A DNA stretch of 64,000 bases from Thalassospira sp. ER-Se-21-Dark (GTDB lineage Bacteria; Pseudomonadota; Alphaproteobacteria; Rhodospirillales; Thalassospiraceae). The DNA is taken from contig NZ_VDEZ01000003.1 of NCBI RefSeq assembly GCF_017922435.1, positions 522,520 to 586,519 on the forward strand, given 5' to 3'. Each line of letters starts with the position of its first letter. Position 1 is the first letter of the stretch. A model generated the notes under the pieces. That model ran no database searches. It was not told where the DNA came from and saw only the letters and a program-made list of their open reading frames with translations. Made by a program: the position numbers and the translations under genes. Below, one piece after another: positions 18,383 through 27,072 of this stretch.

Positions 18383-19291
18383 ATGAATAGTGCTGCGCGA
18401 CAGAACACGGCAGCCCAGCGTCGCCAGACGTCATCGCGACCGGCGACCGGCCGCCCCCGCGAGATTGCCCGCCACTGGCGGGCAGCCGACGGCATTGATA
18501 TGTTCGAAGCCGATTACAAGAATTTCTCTTTCCCCAAGCACAGCCACGATTATTACGCGTTTGGCACTGTCCTAAACGGGGCGGAGCGGTTTACCACCCG
18601 CGGGACAAATTATGTCGCCGCGCGCGGGCAGCTTTTGATGATGAACCCGATGCAGGTGCATGATGGCAGTCCGGCATCCGAGGATGGCTATCAATACCAG
18701 ATCATGTTCATCGATCCGAAGGTGTTTGGCGATCTGGTGACGGAGCTTTCGCCCAAAAACAGCGGCCTGCCGTTTTTCGGGTCCTGTGTCGTCAACGACC
18801 CGGAATTGCATTTGCAACTGCAAGGCCTGCACCGACTGTTTCGCCCGAATGACGATGGCAGCAACGGCAGCAACAGCTTGTTGGAACGCGACAGTCAGCT
18901 TCTTTATAGCGCCGCCCGCCTTGCGCTGCGCCATGCCGATGCCCCGCCCTATCTCTATCAGCCGGGGTCAGAGGACAAACGCGTTCGGGCGGTGATTGAC
19001 TATATGGCAGCGCATCTGGATGCCAATATATCGCTTGATGATCTTGCCATGATTACCGGGCTCAGCCGGTTTCATTTGTTGCGCGTGTTTCGCGCAGCAA
19101 CCGGGCTTCCGCCGCATACCTATTTCAATCACATGCGGTTGCGGCGCGCCAAGCGGCTGTTGTTTGACGGGGCAAGCATTGCCGATGCGGCAGCCGCCAC
19201 CGGCTTTGCCGATCAAAGTCATCTGAACCGGCACTTCAAGGCGATGTGGGGTGTCAGCCCCGGCGCGTTTATCGCAAGTCTTGATCCCTAA
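18383..19291 (+). CDS. AraC family transcriptional regulator
   Basis: 302 residues. An N-terminal cupin-type ligand domain (residues ~30-170, with FSFPKHSHDYYAFGTV) is followed by a C-terminal double helix-turn-helix. The first HTH has ISLDDLAMITGLSRFHLLRV and the second the family signature IADAAAATGFADQSHLNRHF. The N-terminal ~25 residues are Arg/Ala/Thr-rich and unlike the family, so the true start could be downstream. It is convergent with the ureohydrolase gene; its targets are not evident from position. Confidence 0.9.
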   Translation: MNSAARQNTAAQRRQTSSRPATGRPREIARHWRAADGIDMFEADYKNFSFPKHSHDYYAFGTVLNGAERFTTRGTNYVAARGQLLMMNPMQVHDGSPASEDGYQYQIMFIDPKVFGDLVTELSPKNSGLPFFGSCVVNDPELHLQLQGLHRLFRPNDDGSNGSNSLLERDSQLLYSAARLALRHADAPPYLYQPGSEDKRVRAVIDYMAAHLDANISLDDLAMITGLSRFHLLRVFRAATGLPPHTYFNHMRLRRAKRLLFDGASIADAAAATGFADQSHLNRHFKAMWGVSPGAFIASLDP

Positions 19292-19356
19292 ACCGGCAAA
19301 AATCGACATCGCCTGCCCGGCATACCGATAGACTGGGCAGGCGACATCAGTTGTAT

Positions 19357-20412
19357 TTACGCGCCAGCTTCGCGGCGTTTCAACGCATCGACCACCAGAC
19401 ACAGTTCTTCGAACAGGACCTGTGCGGCGATATGGGCGGTGTTGGTGGTGGCATCATATTGCGGGGCGACTTCGACAACGTCGGCACCGACAAAATCAAG
19501 CCCCTTGAGCCCGCGCAGGATCGCCAATGCCTCGCGCGAGGTGAGGCCACCGACCTCTGGCGTGCCGGTCCCCGGTGCAAAAGACGGATCAAGGCAATCA
19601 ACATCAAAGGACAGATAGACCGGGCCATCGCCGACCACTTCACGAGCCTTGGCGATCACGGCATCAATGCCCATTTTCGGCACTTCTTCGGCGTGGATCA
19701 CAGTCATGCCGCTGTCATAGGAAAATTCCCAAACATATTCCGACGCGCCGCGAATACCGATCTGGATGGTGCGTTCGGGATCAAGGACGCCATCCATCAC
19801 TGCTTCACGGAACGGGCCGCCATGATGGAATCGCGAACCGTCATAGGCCCCACAGGTATCGCAATGGGCATCAAGATGGATCATGCCAACCGGGCGATCC
19901 TTGCCCACCGCCTTCTGGATCGAATAGCTGATCGAATGATCGCCACCGACCGCAATCGGAATGACGCCAGCCCCGACAATCTTGCTGAAATAGGCTTCGA
20001 TATCCTCGTGACAGCTTTCAAGCGAATAGCGGCTTCTGAACGGGACATCGCCAATATCGGCAATGCGCGCCATGGCACCGGGCACCATGCGAAGGACATG
20101 CTCATACGGACCGATGCGTTCGATATTACGCACCGCACGCGGGCCAAGACGGGCACCGGCACGGTTGCTGACACCAAGATCCATCGGCACCCCGACGAGT
20201 GCGACGTCAAGGTCTGCGAAGTTGTCAGTTTCGGCATCAGCAAAAAATGGTGCATCGAGGAAAGTCGGCACGCCAGCAAAGGGCCATTTGCGCCCGCCAC
20301 TTTCGGAAAACTGCGATGCCGCCACTTCGCGGAAATGCGGATCAAAGATGTCGGCACCCTTGGCGTTGCCGTATTTTTCGCGCAGTTTTGCAAGCTTGTC
20401 GTCGGTGAACAT
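19357..20412 (-). CDS. Ureohydrolase: agmatinase / guanidinobutyrase family
   Basis: 351 residues from the ATG at 20412, which has a strong AGGAGG ribosome site. The manganese ligand motifs of the arginase fold are intact: GGDHSIS, HLDAHCDTCG and SFDVDCLDPSFAPGTGTPE (the last ~residue 250-270). Such enzymes release urea from agmatine, 4-guanidinobutyrate or 3-guanidinopropionate. A ~45-residue N-terminal extension precedes the core. Divergence from a LysR-type gene across a perfect inverted repeat fits an inducible guanidino-compound catabolic gene, as known for Pseudomonas gbuA/gpuA, but the sequence alone does not settle the substrate. Confidence 0.88.
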   Translation of the reverse strand: MFTDDKLAKLREKYGNAKGADIFDPHFREVAASQFSESGGRKWPFAGVPTFLDAPFFADAETDNFADLDVALVGVPMDLGVSNRAGARLGPRAVRNIERIGPYEHVLRMVPGAMARIADIGDVPFRSRYSLESCHEDIEAYFSKIVGAGVIPIAVGGDHSISYSIQKAVGKDRPVGMIHLDAHCDTCGAYDGSRFHHGGPFREAVMDGVLDPERTIQIGIRGASEYVWEFSYDSGMTVIHAEEVPKMGIDAVIAKAREVVGDGPVYLSFDVDCLDPSFAPGTGTPEVGGLTSREALAILRGLKGLDFVGADVVEVAPQYDATTNTAHIAAQVLFEELCLVVDALKRREAGA

Positions 20413-20527
20413 GGGACCTCCTGAAGAGGCGCATCGGCTCGATACGATCTGAACCAATGGCCGGATGTTTTTGTTGGCCCGATCAGATCAAATTGCGCGA
20501 CCGTTAAAAATCACGTATTTCTGAACT

Positions 20528-20551
20528 TTACTTTGGTAATTCCCAAAGTAA
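20528..20551. promoter_or_regulatory. LysR-type operator between ureohydrolase and LysR gene
   Basis: TTACTTTGG at 20528-20536 and CCAAAGTAA at 20543-20551 are a perfect 9-base inverted repeat with a 6-base spacer. It lies 28 bases before the LysR start and ~115 before the divergent ureohydrolase start, where a LysR recognition and autoregulatory site is expected. Confidence 0.65.
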
Positions 20552-20578
20552 TGACCGCTTACCCATGGACCCCGCCCG

Positions 20579-21487
20579 ATGATCACGGAACAGGCCGATC
20601 TCAAGCTTTTGCGCATCTTCCTGACCATTGTCGAGGCCGGGGGGTTTGCCGCGGCGCAAAGTGATCTCAATCTGTCACTTTCAACAATTTCAAGCTATGT
20701 CACCGCCCTTGAAACACGGCTGGGCTTCACGCTGTGCAAACGCGGGCGGGGTGGTTTTGCCCTGACACGCGAAGGCCAGGTGGTGTTTGAAGAGGCCCAC
20801 CGGCTGTTCAAATCGGTCGCGCAATATGAAACCAAGATGCGGGCGTTGCGTGACAAGCTGAGCGGTACACTGACCATCGGGCTTACCGACAACACCATCA
20901 CCGATCCGGGGGCACGGCGGATCGAAAAGACCATTGCGCGGTTTATGGAACGCGCACCGGATGTGACGCTGAATGTTGTGACCTATCCGCCCAATGACCT
21001 GCTGCGTGAAGTGGTGACCGACAATATCCAGATCGGCATATGCAGCTTTCCAAAGACCGTTCTGGGTCTGCGCTATATCCCGCTTTATGACGAGATCCAC
21101 CGGTTCTATTGCGGATCAGACCATCCGCTTTTTGCGCTGGATGATGCGGACATCGATATTGATGAAATCCGGCGTTATCGCCTGATCGGGCGCAAATCCT
21201 GGCTGGGTCGGGATTTGAAGGAATTCGCGATTTCGCGCCCGCATGCGACCGTCTCGGACATGGAGGCCGAAGCACGCCTGATCCTGTCAGGCGCCTTTTT
21301 GGGCTATCTGCCCGAACATTACGCCAGGCAGTTTGTCGAGGCCGGGCGCATGCGCATGGTGCTGCCGGATCGGTTGAAGGTCAAAGTCACCTTTCAGGCA
21401 AGCCTTGATGACAGCAAACAACCCGATCCGATCACCAAGCTGTTCCTTGATATGCTGATCGCCGATTTTGCCGCCGCCCCGGATTGA
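20579..21487 (+). CDS. LysR family transcriptional regulator
   Basis: 302 residues, standard. The N-terminal winged HTH reads LKLLRIFLTIVEAGGFAAAQ with LNLSLSTISSYVTALE (residues ~7-45), followed by a substrate-binding LysR effector domain beginning near LSGTLTIGLTDNTI (around 90). The position divergent from the ureohydrolase gene, with an inverted repeat in the gap, suggests it regulates that gene. The azlCD pair begins 164 bases downstream on the same strand and is a second possible target. Confidence 0.93.
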   Translation: MITEQADLKLLRIFLTIVEAGGFAAAQSDLNLSLSTISSYVTALETRLGFTLCKRGRGGFALTREGQVVFEEAHRLFKSVAQYETKMRALRDKLSGTLTIGLTDNTITDPGARRIEKTIARFMERAPDVTLNVVTYPPNDLLREVVTDNIQIGICSFPKTVLGLRYIPLYDEIHRFYCGSDHPLFALDDADIDIDEIRRYRLIGRKSWLGRDLKEFAISRPHATVSDMEAEARLILSGAFLGYLPEHYARQFVEAGRMRMVLPDRLKVKVTFQASLDDSKQPDPITKLFLDMLIADFAAAPD

Positions 21488-21651
21488 ATTCGCCCCCAAA
21501 AGCGGCAATAGCAATATCGTCCAATACCGATGATGTGATATCGCCGATGATAGAGCCTGAAATAATGGCTCCTCGCCCACCAGATTGAAGACAAAACAGG
21601 TACCGGCAACCGCAAAAGAACCGGCACCAACAACCACAGGAAACGTCGGAA

Positions 21652-22521
21652 ATGTCACGCCCCGGACAGGCCGAAAGTCAGACCGAGAACCAGACCCAAA
21701 ACCAGCCCCAGAGCCAACCCGAGATCGGGCATTTCGACGCGGACACCATCCGTCGCGGTGCCCTTGCCTGCCTGCCGCTTTTGCCCAGCACCATCATCTT
21801 TGGTGCGGTGCTTGGGGTGCTGGCCGCACAGCGCGGATTGTCGCTTGGCGAGCTTTTGTTCATGAGCCTGGCCGTGTTTGCCGGATCGGCACAGTTCGTG
21901 TCGGTCGATCTTTGGCGCGAAACCATTCCGAGTGCGACCATCATCATCGCAACGGCGGTGATCAATATGCGCTATATCCTGATCGGGGCGTCGCTTCGCC
22001 CGGTGTTTCGCGGTCGTCCGCTGTGGGTCAAGGTGACCGGCATGCATATGGTCGCCGATGAAAACTGGGCCGTGTCGATGACGCAAAAGGATTTTGCCAA
22101 TCCGGGTTTTTTGCTGGGCGGCGGGATTTTCCTGGGCGTGGTCTGGGCGACCGGCAATACGGTGGGTTACCTTCTGGGCGGGGGTATTCCCGATCCGGAG
22201 GTTTATGCGCTTGATTTCGCTTTTACCGCCGTCTTTGCCGCGCTGACTATTGGCATGTGGAAGGGCAAGGTTGACCTTTTGCCATGGATTGCCGCCGCGA
22301 TCGGGTCAGTTATTGGCCATTACACCTTGCCCGGCACCTGGTCGATCCTGGCTGGTGCGGGTGCGGGTGTCCTTGTCGCCGCCCTGACTTGGCGCGAAGA
22401 CATGGATGATGACAGCCTTGAGGCCGAGTTTGCCGTTGAAGGCCGGGATGCCTATGGCGCGCCCGAAGGCACAAACGCCGCCAAACCTGCGACGGAGACT
22501 GCAATGGAGACGGGCCAATGA
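21652..22521 (+). CDS. azlC: AzlC family branched-chain amino-acid exporter, large subunit
   Basis: 289 residues. The membrane part starts around residue 38 (RRGALACLPLLPSTIIFGAV) and has the family pattern GLSLGELLFMSLAVFAGSAQFV and INMRYILIGASL. AzlC and AzlD together export branched-chain amino acids or analogues across the inner membrane. The first ~25 residues are an unusual Gln/Asn/Ser/Thr-rich tract before the conserved region, so either a disordered N-terminus or a start chosen too early. The stop overlaps the azlD start by 4 bases (ATGA). Confidence 0.9.
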   Translation: MSRPGQAESQTENQTQNQPQSQPEIGHFDADTIRRGALACLPLLPSTIIFGAVLGVLAAQRGLSLGELLFMSLAVFAGSAQFVSVDLWRETIPSATIIIATAVINMRYILIGASLRPVFRGRPLWVKVTGMHMVADENWAVSMTQKDFANPGFLLGGGIFLGVVWATGNTVGYLLGGGIPDPEVYALDFAFTAVFAALTIGMWKGKVDLLPWIAAAIGSVIGHYTLPGTWSILAGAGAGVLVAALTWREDMDDDSLEAEFAVEGRDAYGAPEGTNAAKPATETAMETGQ

Positions 22522-22847
22522 CCCAATTCCCCGATCTGACAAGTTTCAGCCTTGAGGCCGTTCTGACCATCCTTGGCATGGCGGCGGTCACCTATGGTAT
22601 GCGTCTGGGTGGACTTTTGATGGCAGACCGCCTGCCGCAACATGGCCGCTGGGCGCATGTGCTGGAACGCCTGCCCGGTGCGGTTTTGATTTCCGTCTGG
22701 GTACCCAGCGCCCTTTCGGCAGGTGCGATTGGCATTGCCGGGGCAGCCGCCACCGTGATTACCATGGCGCTTGCGCGCAACCTGTTTGCCGCGATGGCGG
22801 TGGGCATGGTTCTGGTCGGTGTCGGCCGGTATTTCATCGGCAACTAG
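22518..22847 (+). CDS. azlD: AzlD family branched-chain amino-acid exporter, small subunit
   Basis: 109 residues with four hydrophobic segments, the normal AzlD size. Recognisable elements are AAVTYGMRLGGLLMADRLPQ near the N-terminus and the LPGAVLISVWVPSALSAG segment. Translationally coupled to azlC by an ATGA overlap. Confidence 0.9.
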   Translation: MTQFPDLTSFSLEAVLTILGMAAVTYGMRLGGLLMADRLPQHGRWAHVLERLPGAVLISVWVPSALSAGAIGIAGAAATVITMALARNLFAAMAVGMVLVGVGRYFIGN

Positions 22848-22870
22848 ACAACCGCCGAAGACCCGCAAAG

Positions 22871-22901
22871 AAAAAACCGCCCGGATCAGGGGCGGCTTTT
22901 T
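22871..22901. terminator. Bidirectional Rho-independent terminator between azlD and prfC
   Basis: CCGCCC at 22877-22882 pairs with GGGCGG at 22890-22895. On the plus strand it is followed by CTTTTTG, and on the minus strand by TTTTTTCTTT. It serves the convergent azlCD and prfC genes. Confidence 0.85.
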
Positions 22902-22922
22902 GCATTTGGCTGCGTGCGAAAG

Positions 22923-24518
22923 TTACGCAGCAATCAGGTTCTGTTCGCGGGTGGCTTCGAATTTGAGGTTCGGCCAGTCGCGTTGTGTGGTTTCAAGGTG
23001 CCAGGCGTTGCGCGCAATAAAGACCAGTGTTTCGTCATGGTCTTCGAACAGCGCCGACTGGTTGGCATCCCGGAATTTCTTGATTTCAAGCGGATCATCG
23101 CCCACCACCCAGCGGGCGGCATAGGCAGGCGTCGGTTCGAAATGCACCTTGATGCCGTATTCGGCCGAGATGCGTTCCTTGAGAACCTCAAACTGAAGCT
23201 GTCCGACCACGCCAACGATCCAGTCCGCCCCCATCATAGGTTTGAAGACCTGGGATGCGCCTTCTTCAGCAAGCTGTTCAAGCGCGCGCTGAAGGTGCTT
23301 GCCCTTGAGCGGATCATCAAGGCGGACTTTCTGGAGCAGTTCCGGGGCAAAGGCCGGAACACCGCGGAAGCGGAGGTCTTCGCCCTCGGTCAGGGTATCG
23401 CCGATACGCAGCGTGCCGTGGTTCGGAATACCGATGATGTCGCCCGGCCAGGCTTCTTCGGCAATATCACGTTCATTGGCAAAGAACAGCATCGGGTTAT
23501 GCACGGCCATCAGTTTGCCTGCGCGCACATGTTTAAGCTTCATGCCACGTTTGAAATGGCCAGAGCACAGACGAATGAACGCAATACGGTCACGGTGGTT
23601 CGGGTCAATGTTGGCTTGTACCTTGAACACGAAGCCGGCGACCTTTGGCTCGACCGCTTCGACAAGGCGCGTTGCCGCTTCTTGCGGGCGCGGGGTCGGT
23701 GCGATTTCGCCAATGCCGCGCAACAATTCACGCACGCCAAAGTTATTAACTGCCGACCCGAAGAAGACCGGGGTCAGATGCCCTTCGCGGTAGCTTTGCA
23801 AATCAAATGGCGGGCAGATTTCGCGCACCATTTCGACTTCTTCGCGCAGCTTTTCCAGAAGGTAATCCGGGATCAATTCATCAAGCTTTGGATCATCAAG
23901 CCCCTTGATCGGGATGGCTTCCTTGACGACGTTGCCGCCTTTTTCCATGAACAGAAGCTGATCATTGACCAGATCGTAGCAGCCATGGAAATCACGGCCC
24001 GAGCCAATCGGCCAGGTAACCGGCGAGACATCAAGGGCAAGATCCTGTTCGATCTGATCGATCAGTTCGAATGAATCACGGGCTTCACGGTCAAGCTTGT
24101 TAACGAACGTCGTGATCGGCACGTCACGCAGACGGCAGACCTCAAACAGCTTGCGTGTCTGGGCCTCGATGCCCTTCGCACCGTCAATCACCATGACAGC
24201 CGAGTCAACGGCGGTAAGCACGCGATAGGTATCCTCGGAAAAGTCTTCGTGGCCCGGCGTATCAAGCAGGTTGAAGATATTTTCTTCGAACTCGAACGTC
24301 ATGACCGCAGAGGACACGGAAATACCGCGATCCTGTTCGATCTTCATGAAGTCCGAACGGGCACCCTTTTGTTCCTTTTTCGCCTTCACTGCACCAGCCA
24401 TCTGGATGGCACCCCCGAAAAGAAGCAGTTTTTCGGTCAGGGTGGTTTTACCCGCATCCGGGTGAGCAATGATAGCGAAGGTACGGCGACGCGATACCTG
24501 CTTGTCAATCATCGACAT
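22923..24518 (-). CDS. prfC: Peptide chain release factor 3
   Basis: 531 residues from the ATG at 24518 (a further in-frame ATG at 24512 is also possible). This translational GTPase recycles RF1/RF2 after termination. The G1 motif AHPDAGKTTL is followed by the RF3-typical KKEQKGARSDFMKIEQDRGI, DTPGHEDFSEDTYR, and NKLD of G4. The C-terminal RF3 domain with GVVGQLQFEVLKERI is present. No neighbours share its direction closely; it is the boundary gene before the arsenic island. Confidence 0.97.
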   Translation of the reverse strand: MSMIDKQVSRRRTFAIIAHPDAGKTTLTEKLLLFGGAIQMAGAVKAKKEQKGARSDFMKIEQDRGISVSSAVMTFEFEENIFNLLDTPGHEDFSEDTYRVLTAVDSAVMVIDGAKGIEAQTRKLFEVCRLRDVPITTFVNKLDREARDSFELIDQIEQDLALDVSPVTWPIGSGRDFHGCYDLVNDQLLFMEKGGNVVKEAIPIKGLDDPKLDELIPDYLLEKLREEVEMVREICPPFDLQSYREGHLTPVFFGSAVNNFGVRELLRGIGEIAPTPRPQEAATRLVEAVEPKVAGFVFKVQANIDPNHRDRIAFIRLCSGHFKRGMKLKHVRAGKLMAVHNPMLFFANERDIAEEAWPGDIIGIPNHGTLRIGDTLTEGEDLRFRGVPAFAPELLQKVRLDDPLKGKHLQRALEQLAEEGASQVFKPMMGADWIVGVVGQLQFEVLKERISAEYGIKVHFEPTPAYAARWVVGDDPLEIKKFRDANQSALFEDHDETLVFIARNAWHLETTQRDWPNLKFEATREQNLIAA

Positions 24519-24621
24519 GGTTATCAACTTTAATCCGATATGAATTTCTTGGCGCGCAATGTAGCGATTTTTAACGTCATTGCCACCGTGAAATCATCAT
24601 ATCGGACATGAAGCGGGCGGT

Positions 24622-25659
24622 TTAACCCAGCCAGGCTTGCGAAATAACGCCAATTGCGAACGAACCGACCAGCGCATAAACCAGATACAGCGCAAAGACC
24701 GGCTTTTTGACCAGCGCAAAAACGGCAATCGCCGCCGGGATCGACGACACACCGCCTGCCACGAGAAACGCCATCGCCGCCCCCGATTGCATGCCTTGCG
24801 CAATCAGGCCTTCCATGATCGGAAGCGCGGCATAGCCATTCAAATAGGCCGGAACCCCGACAAGGGTGGCAATCGCAATCGGGCCAATCCCGTCACCGCC
24901 AAGCAATCCACTCACACTTTCGGCCGGGACATAAGCGACCATTATGCTTTCAAGCAGGAAGGCAAAGGCGATCCACTTGCCCAAAAAGATCATGTTGGCA
25001 ATCGCAGACGATCTGAACTTTTTGACCCGTTCATCATCGTGCCAGAATTTCCAGACAACCGCCTTGTGCGAGCGGACCTTGGCCCCGCCGCAGCCACCAT
25101 TGCCCACCCCGTCACGCAACGGATCGGCAAGGAAGCCCCGCGACCCCAGCCATAGGGTGACAAAGCCACCCATCAGACCAAGACCAATCGCCGAGATCAT
25201 TTTAATCACCGCAAATTCCGTCCCAAGCGTGCCCGCAGTCAGAACAAACATCGCCGGGTCAATCACCGGACTTGCCAGCCAAAACGCCATGACCGGTGCC
25301 AGTGGAACCCCCATGGCAAGCAGGGCAGCAATCAGCGGGATCACCCCGCAAGAGCAAAATGGCGACAGCGCCCCAAAGGCCGCAGCGGTAAACACCATCC
25401 GCACAGGCCGCCCGGCGAAGGCACGCGAAATCAGGTTATCGGCCCCGGTTGCCGTCGCGTAGGCGGCAATACCGATTGAGAGCACCAGAAAAGGTGCCGT
25501 GCCAACAAAGGACTCAGCCGTGAACTGCAAACTTGGGACAAATTGCGGCGCGTCAAAGATAAAGATCGTGGCAAGGATGATGCAGGCTGCCAGCAAAACC
25601 CGGTCTGTTTGTCGGGCAGTAGTGCCGATGCGGCGCAATTGAAATGTCAGGGCACTCAT
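24622..25659 (-). CDS. ArsP/YraQ-type permease
   Basis: 345 residues from the ATG at 25659, which has AGGG 8 bases upstream (an ATG two codons earlier is too close to it). It has about eight membrane segments. The family signature FCSCGVIPLIAALLAMGVPL is at ~residue 100, and a second conserved half has VPAYLNGYAALPIMEGLI. A cytoplasmic loop in the middle (DGVGNGGCGGAKVRSHK) carries a Cys. ArsP members export trivalent organoarsenicals; YraQ relatives have other or unknown roles. It lies 51 bases downstream of arsR1, in a presumed arsR1-permease operon beside acr3 and arsJ, which supports an arsenic role by context. Confidence 0.85.
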   Translation of the reverse strand: MSALTFQLRRIGTTARQTDRVLLAACIILATIFIFDAPQFVPSLQFTAESFVGTAPFLVLSIGIAAYATATGADNLISRAFAGRPVRMVFTAAAFGALSPFCSCGVIPLIAALLAMGVPLAPVMAFWLASPVIDPAMFVLTAGTLGTEFAVIKMISAIGLGLMGGFVTLWLGSRGFLADPLRDGVGNGGCGGAKVRSHKAVVWKFWHDDERVKKFRSSAIANMIFLGKWIAFAFLLESIMVAYVPAESVSGLLGGDGIGPIAIATLVGVPAYLNGYAALPIMEGLIAQGMQSGAAMAFLVAGGVSSIPAAIAVFALVKKPVFALYLVYALVGSFAIGVISQAWLG

Positions 25660-25710
25660 ATCCATATCCCTAGAAAATTAGTTATATTGACCCAAAAAAA
25701 GAGGCCCGAC

Positions 25711-26034
25711 CTAACAGGCCTTTTCCGTTTCACCGGCGACATCAAGATCAACACCGCTGCAACATTCATCGGTGATGAAGCCGACAAGATCGCGCATGAC
25801 ATCGAAATCCGCCCGGTTACGGGTTTCGCGGCCCAATTTTTCCTGTTTGACCAGACCAGCCTGAACCAAGGTGCCGAGATGATGGGAAAGGGTCGATGCC
25901 GGAAGGCCAAGCACCCGTCCGATATCGCCAATATTAAGTCCCTCGTCCCCGGCCTTGACCAGCAGACGGTAGATTTTCAGGCGGGCTTCGTGGCCCAATG
26001 CGGCAAAGGCCGGTGCAATGGTTTTTTCGCTCAT
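25711..26034 (-). CDS. arsR: ArsR-family metalloregulator (arsR1)
   Basis: 107 residues with a winged HTH (LNIGDIGRVLGLPASTLSHHL, given here as the core GRVLGLPASTLSHHL). The C-terminal thiols are a vicinal pair, DECCSG, and a terminal Cys (EKAC). This is like the C-terminal As(III) site of AfArsR-type regulators, not the alpha-3 site of E. coli ArsR. There is no ribosome site before the ATG. A -10 like TATAAT on the minus strand (26041-26046) ends 6 bases before it, implying a leaderless mRNA. The palindrome at 26044-26063 overlaps that promoter. Confidence 0.88.
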   Translation of the reverse strand: MSEKTIAPAFAALGHEARLKIYRLLVKAGDEGLNIGDIGRVLGLPASTLSHHLGTLVQAGLVKQEKLGRETRNRADFDVMRDLVGFITDECCSGVDLDVAGETEKAC

Positions 26035-26040
26035 ACTTTT

Positions 26041-26063
26041 ATTATAACTATATTTATAGTTAT
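26041..26063 (-). promoter_or_regulatory. arsR1 promoter -10 and overlapping palindromic operator
   Basis: ATAACTATA (26044-26052) and TATAGTTAT (26055-26063) are perfect 9-base arms with a TT centre. The -10 hexamer TATAAT of the minus strand occupies 26041-26046, so a bound regulator would block it. The start codon is at 26034, consistent with transcription beginning at the ATG. Confidence 0.65.
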
Positions 26064-26157
26064 TTAAACAGATTTTCTAAAAATCCCGTATCTGGCTGAT
26101 TCAAATATCCTTTTACCGTCGCACTTGGGCATGACCATCACTGCAATACAAATGTCA

Positions 26158-26198
26158 CTTGCCAGCAATTCCATATGTCGATATTTCCCGACATATGG
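26158..26198 (+). promoter_or_regulatory. arsR2 promoter with operator covering the start codon
   Basis: CCATATGTCG (26171-26180) and CGACATATGG (26189-26198) are perfect 10-base arms around an 8-base centre. CTTGCC at 26158-26163 and ATATTT at 26181-26186, 17 bases apart, make a plausible -35/-10. Transcription would then begin at or next to the ATG at 26195, inside the right arm. Confidence 0.6.
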
Positions 26199-26527
26199 AA
26201 ACAAAACACGCAATCAGTGCCCTTGGCGCCCTGGCACAGGAACACAGACTGGCAGCATTCCGCTTGCTGGTCCGGGCCGGGAATGACGGTATTGCCGCAG
26301 GCGAACTGGCCCGGCAGATATCCATTCCGCACAACACCATGTCATCACACCTGACCACACTTAGTCAGTCAGGGCTGATTACCAGCACCCGCGAAGGCCG
26401 GTCGATCATTTACCGGATCGTTCCCGATGCCATGCGCGATCTTCTGGGGTTTCTTGCCGATGACTGCTGTCATGGCCGTCCGGAACTTTGCGGGATTGTT
26501 CGGGCAACAGACAAAGACTGCTGTTAG
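26195..26527 (+). CDS. arsR: ArsR-family metalloregulator (arsR2)
   Basis: 110 residues from the ATG at 26195; a TTG at 26159 would add 12 residues but would place the operator inside the gene. The winged HTH includes LARQISIPHNTMSSHLTTLS. The C-terminal thiol cluster DDCCHGRPELCG plus a terminal CC resembles the CC-x(n)-C arsenite site of AfArsR. It differs from arsR1 in sequence and operator, so the two are not a recent duplication. It heads the plus-strand run arsR2-arsC-acr3-gapdh-arsJ. Confidence 0.88.
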   Translation: METKHAISALGALAQEHRLAAFRLLVRAGNDGIAAGELARQISIPHNTMSSHLTTLSQSGLITSTREGRSIIYRIVPDAMRDLLGFLADDCCHGRPELCGIVRATDKDCC

Positions 26528-26559
26528 TTCACAACGCCTTTTACAGAGGATGAAACGAC

Positions 26560-27072
26560 ATGTCTGGTGGTACCTATAACGTGCTTTTCCTGTGCCGTGC
26601 CAATTCGGCACGCAGCATCATGGCCGAAGCCATCCTGAAAAAAGAAGGTCATGATCATTTCTTTGGCTATAGCGCAGGGTCACACCCGCGCGGCGAAATA
26701 CATCCCTATGCGCGTGACCTTCTGGAAAGCCTGGGTCATGACATGACGACGTTTTCCTCCAAAGACATGGAAACCTATTCGGGGCAGGATGATATCAAGT
26801 TCGATTTCGTCTTTACGGTTTGTGATGCCACGGCCAATGAAGACTGCCCGATTTTTCCCGGTTCGCCGATGACCGCCCATTGGGGCGTGCCCGATCCGGC
26901 AGAAGCCGAAGGTAGCGAAGCAGAAAAACGCCTGGCATTTGCAGAAACCTATCGCATGCTGCGCAACCGGATTTCGATCTTCACCAGCCTTCCGTTCAAG
27001 TCGCTTGACCGGATGTCGCTTCAAAGTGAACTCGACAAGATCGGCAAGACCATAGACCGCGAGGACGTATGA
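26560..27072 (+). CDS. arsC: Arsenate reductase, low-molecular-weight phosphatase fold (ArsC)
   Basis: 170 residues. The P-loop CRANSAR gives the CX5R motif with Cys12 and Arg18. Two more cysteines, Cys88 and Cys96 in CDATANEDC, match the redox cascade pair of thioredoxin-coupled ArsC (Cys82/Cys89 in the plasmid pI258 enzyme), with one extra residue between them. It reduces arsenate to arsenite in the cytosol, which the next gene product exports. AGAGGA ribosome site; the stop overlaps the acr3 start (ATGA). Confidence 0.93.
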   Translation: MSGGTYNVLFLCRANSARSIMAEAILKKEGHDHFFGYSAGSHPRGEIHPYARDLLESLGHDMTTFSSKDMETYSGQDDIKFDFVFTVCDATANEDCPIFPGSPMTAHWGVPDPAEAEGSEAEKRLAFAETYRMLRNRISIFTSLPFKSLDRMSLQSELDKIGKTIDREDV

